From NCBI GenBank assembly GCA_965238215.1, contig OZ250180.1:2232001-2296000 (forward strand): a DNA stretch of 64,000 nucleotides. Direction: 5' to 3'. Positions within the stretch are counted from its first letter, which is position 1. Each line of letters starts with the position of its first letter. The notes under the pieces were generated by a model, which saw nothing but the letters and a program-made list of their open reading frames with translations, did not search any database and was not told the DNA's origin. Source of the DNA: JAPULR01 sp965238215. GTDB taxonomy: Bacteria; Chloroflexota; Dehalococcoidia; Lucifugimonadales; GCA-2712585. Shown here piece after piece: positions 49,964-58,416 of this stretch. Both the position numbers and the translations under genes were made by a program.

Positions 49964-51943
49964 CTACTTGTAGACGGGCCGGGTGTACTCGTGGCCCACG
50001 GCGGGGCCGAAGTGCAGCATGTTCTGCCGGTAGTCCACAACGTAGGCGGGGTTGACCACCGCCTTGGGGAATAGGAAGAACAGCGGCACGGTTATGTAGT
50101 TCTCGTAGAGGTAGTCGCCGATCACGAAGGTCTGTTCCAGGATGTCTTCGGCCTCGATGGCATCGGCCAGTTCAATCCAGATGTCGTCGAGTGCTGGGAT
50201 CTCCCAGATGCCGTTGCCGGCGCCGCCTGGGACTGGACCTAGCCGGTACTGAATGTTGCCGCGGGTGTAGATGCCGCCGGGGCCTGCGCCCTGCCGGAAT
50301 GTTCCCACGGTGCGGCCGACGTCCCTGGCTCGCATCTCCGACCTCATGGTGCTGTATTCGATGGGCTGAAGGTTGGGCTTGAGGCCGATGGCCTGCCACA
50401 TGGCGGTGACGGCTTCCGCAACCTCAGGAGCCTCCGGCACGCCGGAAACGATGGAGGTCTGGAAGTCGAACGCAAAGCCGTCGGGGTAGCCGGCTTCAGC
50501 CAGCGCTGCCTTGGCGCCCTCGGGGTCGAAGGGATAGGGAGTCCAGTCGTCGTGCTTGAAGTCGGGGTTGGTTGGCGGGAACCCATGTATCAACTGAGGG
50601 ATGGCGTCGCCGTCCCAGAAGGTCTCGTTGAGCAGGTTCCGGTCCACGGCAAGGTTTAGAGCCTTGCGAACCAGTACGTTGCGGAAGGGGTCGTCGGAAT
50701 CGTATCCCGGGGCAATGGGCTGAATTTGTCCCTTCTTGTCACCGACTCGAATTTCCATTTCGCTGTCGTAGTAGAGGCCGCCAATCCAGATGTACAGGAA
50801 GAACCCGGGCAGCGTGCCCACGGATACGACGTGGCCCCTTGCCAGGGTCTCGGGGATGAGGACGGAGGGAATGTCGGCGATGTGGGCCTCTTCAGTAAGC
50901 TGCATGGCCAGGCGGGTGGAGTCTTCCTTTACGTAGAAGAACTTCAACTCGTGGAATTCCGGCACCTGCCGCCAGTGATCTTCAACTCGTTCGTAGAGGA
51001 TATGCTCATCTATCTTCAACTCAATGAAGCTGAAAGGACCGGTGCCTATGGGATGGGCCTGGTAGCCTTCGATGCCTACCGCGTCCATGTAGTCCTTACT
51101 TAGCATCGTAGCCACCCAGCCGGAGGAGGCGTAGCTTTCGAAGAGAGGCTCGCCCTTGCTCAAGCGCCACGTGAAGTTGTAATCGTCTACGATGTCGAAG
51201 GCCTCTGGCTTCTGGGCGCCCAAGTTGGTCCAGATGGAGGCGCTACTGCGGGCATCCTCTCGTACGAGGGTAGCGATACTGCCTTCTATATCCTTAGTGG
51301 TGAACTCACCGCCTTGCCAACTGTCGGTGCTGTGGAACGGGATGCCCTCACGTAGTTTGAATGTCCAGTCCTTCGCGCCGGGGGCGACGCTCCACTCGGA
51401 GGCCAAACCTTGGTCAGTCCAGCCGCCGGTGATGGGGTCCTGGCCGATGAGCATCTCATACATGGGCTTGAGGGGCCCGGTGCCGCTCTGAAGGGTCAGC
51501 CACATCATGGTCACCTGGTTGCCGGGTGGAACGAAGGCTATTTTGAGTTGCGTGTCAACGGGAATTCTGTCCGGCGGGGCCGTGGCGACAGGGGTGGGCG
51601 ACGCCGTGGGCCGCGCCGTGGGCGGTGGCGTGGACGGCGTTGCCGTTGCCGTAGGAGCAACCGTTGCTGCAGTGGTGGGCCTGGGGGTTGTAGCGGGCGC
51701 CCGAGTAGCAGTGGCCTGCTGGGCAGGCGCTGCGGTGGGGGCTATCGTAGCCGCCGGGGCGGTGGTGGGCGCCATAGTCGCCGCCGGAGGCGCGGTAGCC
51801 GGGGCTGCGGGCGCTGCGGTGGTGGGTTCGGGCGTATCGTCATCGCCGCCGCAGGCCGCGATCGCGAGGGTGAGAATTAGAGCCAACAACAGGGGAACAA
51901 GGGAGAGCCGGCCCATCCTTCTAAACTTTGTCCATTGTCGCAT
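49964..51943 (-). CDS. ABC transporter substrate-binding lipoprotein (peptide/nickel, family 5)
   Basis: The 659-residue protein has a signal peptide and lipobox ending at C31 (LAIAAC), then an unusually long Ala/Thr/Pro-rich linker (about 35-125). A family 5 extracellular solute-binding domain follows (DWTFKLREGIPFHSTD, HPIGTGPFSFIELKIDEHILYERVEDHW, RKALNLAVDRNLLNETFW, DPEGAKAALAEAGYPDGF). It should bind peptides or other small solutes outside the membrane for an ABC importer. No permease or ATPase gene is adjacent. AGGAG lies 9-10 nt before the ATG. Confidence 0.9.
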   Translation of the reverse strand: MRQWTKFRRMGRLSLVPLLLALILTLAIAACGGDDDTPEPTTAAPAAPATAPPAATMAPTTAPAATIAPTAAPAQQATATRAPATTPRPTTAATVAPTATATPSTPPPTARPTASPTPVATAPPDRIPVDTQLKIAFVPPGNQVTMMWLTLQSGTGPLKPMYEMLIGQDPITGGWTDQGLASEWSVAPGAKDWTFKLREGIPFHSTDSWQGGEFTTKDIEGSIATLVREDARSSASIWTNLGAQKPEAFDIVDDYNFTWRLSKGEPLFESYASSGWVATMLSKDYMDAVGIEGYQAHPIGTGPFSFIELKIDEHILYERVEDHWRQVPEFHELKFFYVKEDSTRLAMQLTEEAHIADIPSVLIPETLARGHVVSVGTLPGFFLYIWIGGLYYDSEMEIRVGDKKGQIQPIAPGYDSDDPFRNVLVRKALNLAVDRNLLNETFWDGDAIPQLIHGFPPTNPDFKHDDWTPYPFDPEGAKAALAEAGYPDGFAFDFQTSIVSGVPEAPEVAEAVTAMWQAIGLKPNLQPIEYSTMRSEMRARDVGRTVGTFRQGAGPGGIYTRGNIQYRLGPVPGGAGNGIWEIPALDDIWIELADAIEAEDILEQTFVIGDYLYENYITVPLFFLFPKAVVNPAYVVDYRQNMLHFGPAVGHEYTRPVYK

Positions 51944-52006
51944 GGTGTGATATCTCCTGTATTTAATGTAGGGGTTGCCGTATGGGGGCGCGGCTAGCTG
52001 CCGGTA

Positions 52007-53209
52007 CTAGAGAATTCTAGGGCCGTGCAGCCGCACAGGGTTATCCCAAAGGATCTTCCGCTTCGCCGTGTCGGAGATGGGCTGGGCCAACAGGGCGTCG
52101 ACCGCCTTGTCCGGGTCCGGCGCGTCGGGGTGGGGATAGTCCGTGTTCCAAATTACGTGGTCTTCCCATCCGGCATCTATGGTTCCCTTCAAGGCTCCTT
52201 CGTCGCCGTCGCAGGCAATGAAGCCCTGTCGGCGGAAGTATTCGGTGGGAGACATGGGAAGCAAACCAGCGTCGAACCACATGCCCTGGCGGCGAGATTG
52301 AATTGCGTGGTCGTCGAGGCGCGCCAGCCACCAGGGGAGCCAGCCGGCATTGTTCTCCAGGAAGACCACTTTGAGCTTGGGGAAGCGTTCCAGTATGCCC
52401 ATGTAGATAAGGTGGCCCATGGAGATCATGCTCTCGAAGGGGTGGGAAATGGCATGGGCCAAGGCCACCTGCTGCCCGGGCACCTGGTCCCTGGGAAGGT
52501 ATCGGGCGGCGGCCATAGGGTCGCCGCTTTCGGTGGTGTGCCAGGCCACGGGGACTTCCAGGTCCTCCGCCAGACGCCAGAAGGGGTCGTAATCGGGATG
52601 CTCCCAGGGGCGCGCTTTGGTGCCCTTGGGCATCATGACGGTGACGGCTCCAAGTTCCTCTACGCAGCGGCGGGTCTCCGTAACTAGTCCTTCGATGTCG
52701 TGCTGGTCGGGGAGGGTGGCGACGGGGAAGAGACGCTTGCGGTCGGCGTCACAGAATTGGCGGCACCAGTTGTTGTAAGCGCGGGCCATGGCCCAGAGAA
52801 GGTCCTGGTCTCTATCGTGGAGCCTGTCCCAACCGAGGGTGCTGCCGCTGATGCCAATCTGCTTGTCCCAGCCGAAGCGGTCCATGTCCCGCAGGCGGCT
52901 CTGGGCGCTCCACTCCTCGTGGAAGGCCTCGTTGTACTTCTGGGGCATGTACTCTCGCAGGTCTATACGCCCTTCGCGGCTCTCGGGACCGGAGCCCTGG
53001 AGGCTGGCCTTGCGGGGCTGTCCCTTGGGGAAGAGCTCGCAGGGGAGCACCTCCACCTGACGACGACCGCCGAGGCCGCCGAAAACGTCCTCCACCATCT
53101 CTACCTTGATGCTTCTCTCTCGATAAGCGGGTTCTACGAAGTCCAGCCAGTGGGCCAACTCGTCCTGCATGTGAGCGTCGGCATCGATAACCTTGAATCC
53201 GTTCTTCAT
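52007..53209 (-). CDS. amidohydrolase_2 family metal-dependent hydrolase
   Basis: The 400-residue TIM-barrel protein begins FKVIDADAHMQDE (D-x-D-x-H metal motif). It has VAWHTTESGD, LAHAISHPFESMISMGHLIYMGILERFPKLKVVFLENNAGWLPWWLARLD, and the C-terminal NTDYPHPDAPDPD with the last metal Asp. The family includes ACMSD and related decarboxylases or hydrolases of aromatic-degradation intermediates, and the substrate is not deducible. A related protein is at 55.3 kb. Confidence 0.88.
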   Translation of the reverse strand: MKNGFKVIDADAHMQDELAHWLDFVEPAYRERSIKVEMVEDVFGGLGGRRQVEVLPCELFPKGQPRKASLQGSGPESREGRIDLREYMPQKYNEAFHEEWSAQSRLRDMDRFGWDKQIGISGSTLGWDRLHDRDQDLLWAMARAYNNWCRQFCDADRKRLFPVATLPDQHDIEGLVTETRRCVEELGAVTVMMPKGTKARPWEHPDYDPFWRLAEDLEVPVAWHTTESGDPMAAARYLPRDQVPGQQVALAHAISHPFESMISMGHLIYMGILERFPKLKVVFLENNAGWLPWWLARLDDHAIQSRRQGMWFDAGLLPMSPTEYFRRQGFIACDGDEGALKGTIDAGWEDHVIWNTDYPHPDAPDPDKAVDALLAQPISDTAKRKILWDNPVRLHGPRIL

Positions 53210-53585
53210 ACCGTTGCGTCTCCTTTCGGTCGTGTTTTGGCTGTGATTTTGGAGGAAGAAGGCTTTGTTGTCAATGAGAATAGGATGAGAGGATGGGGGT
53301 GCAACCGCCGAATTCGGACGCCCACAAGGGACGCCCGTACGGGATGGGGTATGACGTGGGTGTCCTGTTTGTGTGGGTGTAGGATTCCTCCTCGCACTGG
53401 AATTGCCTAGGGCCTCTAACAGATAGTATGCGCCCTGCGCGCCAATCGTTCCCTTTAAGGAGGAATTTCGACAATATCCGTAAAATTCCCATCCCCATTA
53501 GCAGACTACGAGGTTCAACATCAATCCGCAATCGGGCAGACTCACCGAAGCGGCACTACGAGATACGAGAGAGGAGCGCGGGGCG
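53210..53585. other. intergenic, one dispersed repeat
   Basis: No gene is seen. A CCCACAAGGGACGCCC unit (53317-53349) belongs to the repeat family at 38985 and 40167. The remainder shows no structure I can name. Confidence 0.5.
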
Positions 53586-54116
53586 CTATTCCTCTTTCCA
53601 GTTGAGAACGTAGTCGCGCTGCCAGGGCGTTTCCGGGGAACCGGGATGAAGGTAGGCTTGAAGACGCCAGCGGGAAATCTGGGACAGAGCCTGTTCTCCA
53701 GTACGACCGTGCCGCACCAGCCAACAGCCGACAACAGTGCCGGTGCGCCCTATGCCGGCGAGGCAGTGGACGTAGACTTTTTTGCCCTCGTCCAGGCTGG
53801 CGTCTATCACGTCGAGAATTTGCTTCATCTGCTGCCGGCCTTGGGGGATGTTCCGGTCTTGGATGGAGAAGTGGTGGAACTCCGGGGATAGTCCCTGGGC
53901 GCGAGATTCCCTTTCGGCAACGTCCTCATAGGAAGAGAGCTCACCCGTCGCGGTGAGGTTGATGAAGCAGCTTATTCCGGATGCAACCAGGGCCTTGAAC
54001 CTGGTGGCCGTCAAATAAGAAGCGCCGGCTCCGGGGTATCCGCCTGCGGCGAAGCTGCCCGGCGTAACCCAGTAACTGTTGGGCAGCGGCCCGCTCACGG
54101 AGGTTTGCTCGTCCAT
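53586..54116 (-). CDS. dual-specificity/tyrosine phosphatase-like protein
   Basis: The 176-residue protein has the cysteine-phosphatase loop VHCLAGIGRTGT (H117, C118, R124) and a candidate general acid D87 in SIQDRNIPQ. It begins with WVTPGSFAAGGYPGA, as in bacterial DSP-like phosphatases. It would dephosphorylate a protein, phosphoinositide-like or nucleotide substrate; the true one is unknown. GGAGGT precedes the ATG. Confidence 0.85.
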   Translation of the reverse strand: MDEQTSVSGPLPNSYWVTPGSFAAGGYPGAGASYLTATRFKALVASGISCFINLTATGELSSYEDVAERESRAQGLSPEFHHFSIQDRNIPQGRQQMKQILDVIDASLDEGKKVYVHCLAGIGRTGTVVGCWLVRHGRTGEQALSQISRWRLQAYLHPGSPETPWQRDYVLNWKEE

Positions 54117-54185
54117 GCTTAAAACCTCCTACCTTTATTGGGCTTTAGTAGACAACTGTCGTTCGTGACGATTGTACCGCACGGT

Positions 54186-55100
54186 TCAGGTCGTGGCCCA
54201 TCGCATTATCAGATGGTGGGCTATGGCGATGGGACCTGGGAGGATTAGCCGCGGGTTGCGCTCCTCCAGTGCCAGGCGCACCTCCTGCCGGTCGAACCAT
54301 TGAACGTCCTCCATCTCCTCCTCGTCGCGGACTATCTCGGTAGTTGCGGCGGTGGCTTCGCAGCCTATCATCAGCGTGTGGGGGAAGGGCCACGGTTGTG
54401 AAAAGAGGTAGCGGACGTTCTTGACCTGGATACCCGCCTCCTCCATTATCTCCCGGGCCACGGCCTCCTCTATGGACTCACCCTGGTCTACGAATCCGGC
54501 CAGGGCGGAGTAGGTCTTGAGGCGGGTCATGCGGCCGCGGGACTGGCCGAGCAGACATTGGTCGTCGTGGGTCACGACGGTTATTACGACGGGGTCGGTG
54601 CGGGGGAAATGCTGCTTGTTGCAACGGGCGCACTGGCGCAGCTGACCGCCCCGTCGAATCTCCGATCTTTGGCCGCAGGCGGAGCAGTAGCGATGACTGG
54701 CGTGCCAGTTCAGCTGGGCAGCGGCTTGACATAATATACCGGCTTCGGCGGAGGACAGCATCAACGCCGCGCTGCGGGCGTCTTGGAAATCAGCGCCGTT
54801 TAGATTTTCCAGGGCGCGGGTTGGGTCGTCCAGGGCGGAGACATCGACGGCAAAGTGGGCCACACCGTCCAGGAGACCCAGCAGGACGGGTTCCGTCTCC
54901 AGTTCCAGCCTATCTAGGTCTGCGCGGCTTGCCCATAATAGCCTGGCGTCTCGCCCCGCCGAAAGAGGGGCTTCCAGGTTCCAGAGAAGCAGAAAGCGGG
55001 CTTCGTCGTCCAGGGCGGCTCGTCGAATCCAATCTTCGTCCCGCCGCTCCCGCTCGCCCCTGTCCAGGGGGTTGCCGGCAAAGATTTGCGCTGCAGCCAT
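54186..55100 (-). CDS. nudC: NAD+/NADH pyrophosphatase
   Basis: The 304-residue protein has an N-terminal NUDIX-like domain, a four-cysteine zinc ribbon (C139, C142, C157, C160), a Nudix domain with GFVDQGESIEEAVAREIMEEAG, and the family signature SQPWPFP. NudC cleaves NAD(H) and removes NAD caps from RNA. GGAGG lies 13-14 nt before the ATG, a long spacing. Confidence 0.93.
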   Translation of the reverse strand: MAAAQIFAGNPLDRGERERRDEDWIRRAALDDEARFLLLWNLEAPLSAGRDARLLWASRADLDRLELETEPVLLGLLDGVAHFAVDVSALDDPTRALENLNGADFQDARSAALMLSSAEAGILCQAAAQLNWHASHRYCSACGQRSEIRRGGQLRQCARCNKQHFPRTDPVVITVVTHDDQCLLGQSRGRMTRLKTYSALAGFVDQGESIEEAVAREIMEEAGIQVKNVRYLFSQPWPFPHTLMIGCEATAATTEIVRDEEEMEDVQWFDRQEVRLALEERNPRLILPGPIAIAHHLIMRWATT

Positions 55101-55310
55101 GGGGTCGGGGCATCCTCCACTTTCGAAATGAAATCTCGCTGGCCATTGTACCGGATTATGGGCGGGAGTGGGTTTTCCTTTACCATGTTAATTGACAAGC
55201 ATAGGCAATCTCCTCCATGACTTGATAAACGTGATTCTTCCACTTGCGAATTGACAACCTCTGCTTGCGTCAATACCATGAACGAAACTTTGTAATTCAA
55301 GGGGGTTAGA

Positions 55311-56435
55311 ATGCCCGACTTCAAGCTGATTTCCGCAGATTCCCACGTAGTCGAGCCGCCGGAAATGTGGGTGGACTACATCACTTCGTCCTTCAAGGAT
55401 AGGGCGCCGCGCATTGTTAAGGATCCGCCGGGGTTCAAGGGCCACTACTTCATCATTGAGGGGATGGAACCGAAGAAGATCGTTGGTTTGTTCAACGCCG
55501 GCCTTTCCCCCAAGGAGGTGAAGGAGCAGCAGGACAGGGACCCCGACTTCGAGGAGTGCCCGCCCGGGGCCTTTGACCCGGTGGCGCGAATGGGGGACCT
55601 GGAGCGAGACGGCGTGGAGGCGGAAGTCATCTACACTTCCCTGGCCTTCGACCTGTTCCGGCTGACGGATGCTCCGTTCCAGGAGGCGGTATTTGCCGCC
55701 TACAACACCTGGCTGGCGGAGTTCTGCCAGACGAATCCCAGGCATTTGGTCGGCCTGGGGCTGATACCGCTAATGAACGTGGAAGAAGGGATCAAGGAGC
55801 TGAATCGGTGCGCCGAGCTGGGCTTGAGGGGCGGAGTAATAATGGCCTCGCCTCCCGACGGGCTCAGCTACTCCAACCCCATGTACGAACCATTCTGGGC
55901 CGCCGCGGCAGACCTGAGCATGCCCATCAGCCTGCACATTCTCACGGGCCACGCCGACGAAAGTAAGGCGGAGGGAATATTCAAGGAGAATTACGTCAGG
56001 GTGATAGGCATCATCCATGAGATTCAGCGTTCCTTCTCCCAGATAATGTTCTCGGGCGTGCTGGAACGCCACCCCGGTCTTACGATTGTTTCGGCGGAGA
56101 ATGACATCGGCTGGGTGCCGCACTTCCTTTTCCGGGCCGATAGGTGGTGGGAGAAGCAGCAGTACACGAACCCCACGGAGTTGAAGATGACGCCCAGGGA
56201 ATACGCCTTGCGGCAGTTCTACGTGAGCTATCAGACGGACCCCGTCGGTCTTCAGCTGGCGGACTACTTTGGCGAGGACAACTACGCTTGGGCCAGCGAC
56301 TACCCCCACGGGGCGTCGACGTTCCCCAACTCGCGGGAGATTGTGGACGAAGACTTCGCCGGTCTGCCGGAGATCTACAAGCGGAAGATTACGCGGGACA
56401 ACGTGATCAAGCTGTACAACATGGACTTAAGCTAG
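55311..56435 (+). CDS. amidohydrolase_2 family metal-dependent hydrolase
   Basis: The 374-residue protein begins FKLISADSHVVEPPEMW (the D-x-H metal motif). It has GLGLIPLMNVEEGIKELNRCAELGLRGGVIMA, SLHILTGHADES, FSQIMFSGVLERHPGLTIVSAENDIGWVPHFLFRAD and WASDYPHGASTFPNS. It is the same broad family as the gene at 52.0 kb but clearly diverged. Substrate unknown. AAGGGGG precedes the ATG and a terminator follows the gene. Confidence 0.88.
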   Translation: MPDFKLISADSHVVEPPEMWVDYITSSFKDRAPRIVKDPPGFKGHYFIIEGMEPKKIVGLFNAGLSPKEVKEQQDRDPDFEECPPGAFDPVARMGDLERDGVEAEVIYTSLAFDLFRLTDAPFQEAVFAAYNTWLAEFCQTNPRHLVGLGLIPLMNVEEGIKELNRCAELGLRGGVIMASPPDGLSYSNPMYEPFWAAAADLSMPISLHILTGHADESKAEGIFKENYVRVIGIIHEIQRSFSQIMFSGVLERHPGLTIVSAENDIGWVPHFLFRADRWWEKQQYTNPTELKMTPREYALRQFYVSYQTDPVGLQLADYFGEDNYAWASDYPHGASTFPNSREIVDEDFAGLPEIYKRKITRDNVIKLYNMDLS

Positions 56436-56483
56436 GGGGTTAGAGCAGGTTCTTTCGACATCAAAGGCGTAGCGCGCTAGTGA

Positions 56484-56524
56484 GGGGCAGTCTGGTCTAG
56501 CCGGGCTGCCCCTGTTCTTTTCCT
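56484..56524 (+). terminator. Rho-independent terminator
   Basis: GGGGCAG (56484-56490) and CTGCCCC (56506-56512) form a stem followed by TGTTCTTTTCCTT. It lies about 50 nt after the amidohydrolase stop. Confidence 0.8.
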
Positions 56525-56587
56525 TGAACATATGGCTGCATACGTTCTGTATCATGCCGGTTAAGTACCGTTGACGAGATTGGTTAG

Positions 56588-57118
56588 GTGAAGGCAAAGA
56601 TTGCGTTAGCTTTGTTGATTCTTGGCATGTCGCCGGTCTTGTTGAATTGCTCGACAGGAGAGGATGGAGAGACCCCGGCTGCCACCGCCAGCCCAGCAAC
56701 GTCTACGCTTACCGCAGTTCCCAAACCGACTGGTACGCCCGTACTCAATCCCACCGACTCGCCCCCACCAACTGCGGCGCATTCCTGCAATCTCATGGAC
56801 ATGCCGTATGACGCCCTGATGACAGGTACGACGCCGTTCGGCGAAACAAGAGTGGAGATTCGATTCTCAGGGGGTGACGAGCATATTGTAATGACGACAA
56901 TTGACCATAAAGGCGTCCTCTTCGGCAAGGGCGAAATGATCATCAAGGACCGCACGATGTACTCCCGCGAAAGCACTCAGGGCAACGCACAGGTCTATGG
57001 CGAATGGCGCGTACATGGCACCAACATTCCACGTTCCTTCTCACTCCCATGTCTCGATCCCAGCGGCTTCGAAGAGGATGCCTCCAGTTCGTCGGATGAG
57101 CCGCACTTTACCTCCTAA
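56588..57118 (+). pseudogene. surface lipoprotein, 5' part before an in-frame stop
   Basis: The 176 residues start at GTG, with signal peptide and lipobox L18-L19-N20-C21, then a Thr/Pro linker and a domain with GETRVEIRFSGG and YGEWRVHGTNIPRSF. The frame stops at TAA (57116-57118). After the stop the same frame continues without further stops to 58018 and reads on naturally (FISEGQGAMRNEYWIDS). A single base change from GAA to TAA would explain it. The product may be a truncated lipoprotein, or the gene may be dead. Confidence 0.7.
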
Positions 57119-58018
57119 AGGTTCATTTCGGAGGGACAAGGCGCCATGCGGAACGAGTACTGGATCGATTCCATAGGGCGTCCCACACGAGCCCGCAGGA
57201 CCCAGTTTCCACCAGCATATGACGGAGTCTCCAATACCGAGACCATCGTAACTGAGTTCACGTACTCGGGCTATGGTGAGGCCAACGTCATTGAGGCGCC
57301 CTGCGCCGACGTGGCGCCGGACCAGGCCGACAACCCCGCTCTCATGCGCGACTGCTTAGAACTGCTGGGCCTGAAGGACGCGCTCCGAGGCACGGGCACC
57401 CTCAATTGGAGTGTGGACGCCGCCATCACAAGCTGGGACGGCGTGACTGCGGGAGGCACGCCCAGCCGTGTGACAAAGCTGCTGCTGTCCTCCGAGAGCC
57501 TCGCCGGAAGCATCCCGTCATCGTTGAGTTCGTTGAATGAGCTCACTCACCTGAATCTGAGCAACAACTCGTTGACGGGGGAGATTCCGGAGAGTCTCGG
57601 GATGCTGGAGAACCTGGAAGAGTTGCGGTTGTCAGGGAACTCGTTGACGGGATGCATCCCCTTGCCCCTGAAGGACGTGGCTACCAACGACCTCAGCTCG
57701 CTCAACCTTCTCTATTGCCACCCACCGAAGCCTGAGAACCTCAATGTCAGCATGGTCGGGGAGACCAGCGTCTCCCTAAGCTGGGATCCGGTGCCCAACG
57801 CGAGCAAGTACCGGGTGGAGTACGTACCCGGCGGGGGCGGAGTTGTGATCACAGACGACGATACAATCACAGGGACGTCCCACACCGTGGATGACCTACT
57901 CTGCAACAGCGAGTACCAGTTCCTGGTGAGCGCGTACGACAGCGGCACGGGCTACGCCACCGAGTGGAGCGACACAGCGTGGCTATCGGAGAGCACCTCA
58001 GAGTGCTTAGGCGAGTAA
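57119..58018 (+). pseudogene. surface lipoprotein, 3' part with LRR and fibronectin type III domains
   Basis: In the same frame as the preceding part. It completes the lipoprotein domain (MRNEYWIDSIGRPTRARRTQF), then NPALMRDCLELLGLKDALRG and LNWSVDAAITSWDGV. Next come plant-type leucine-rich repeats (LTHLNLSNNSLTGEIPESLG, LEELRLSGNSLTGCIP) and a fibronectin type III domain (PPKPENLNVSMVGETSVSLSWDPV). Alone it has an ATG at 57146 with GGAGG 12 nt upstream, so independent translation is possible, but it would lack a signal peptide. Confidence 0.7.
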
Positions 58019-58349
58019 CTCAAGGAATCATCCGCCGTTGTGCTGGTGTACAACGCTGAAGCTTCCAACTAGTGACGCTGTCGTCATGACGGACGTAAGG
58101 ACAGCAATGCGCCTTGACACTGTGGGCAGCCCCTTTCTATGTTTGGCGGAGTCAAAAAGGCGTCTCACAGAGAGTCTCCAATGGTCTCTCAAAAAGGGTT
58201 CTCAGCGATGCTAAGAGACGCTTGTGAGTGGGGTTTCTGCGATCCAGCATCCCCGCTTATTCAAGATTGCGTGATGAACTACGGCAACTAAATAGCCAGA
58301 CGACAGGGATTGAATGGTCTGGAGGAACCGGACTGCCCTGTTCGCGTCT
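58019..58349. other. intergenic; duplicated downstream sequence
   Basis: No gene is seen. The segment GCGCCTTGACACTGTGGGCA around 58111-58130 has a close relative at 60750-60769, downstream of the paralogous lipoprotein gene, which supports a tandem duplication of gene plus flank. Direct short repeats (agtctccaatggtctctcaaa) occur near 58171. Confidence 0.45.
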
Positions 58350-58410
58350 TTGACATCATGGTAGTTTACGCTATGTACCAGTCGAGGTGGTGGGTGAGGT
58401 AGTTGAGGAG
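58350..58410 (+). promoter_or_regulatory. promoter and RBS of the PD40 lipoprotein
   Basis: TTGACA (58350-58355), a 16-nt spacer, TATGTA (58372-58377), and GAGGAG (58405-58410) 6 nt before the ATG. Confidence 0.65.
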
Positions 58411-58416
58411 AATCAG

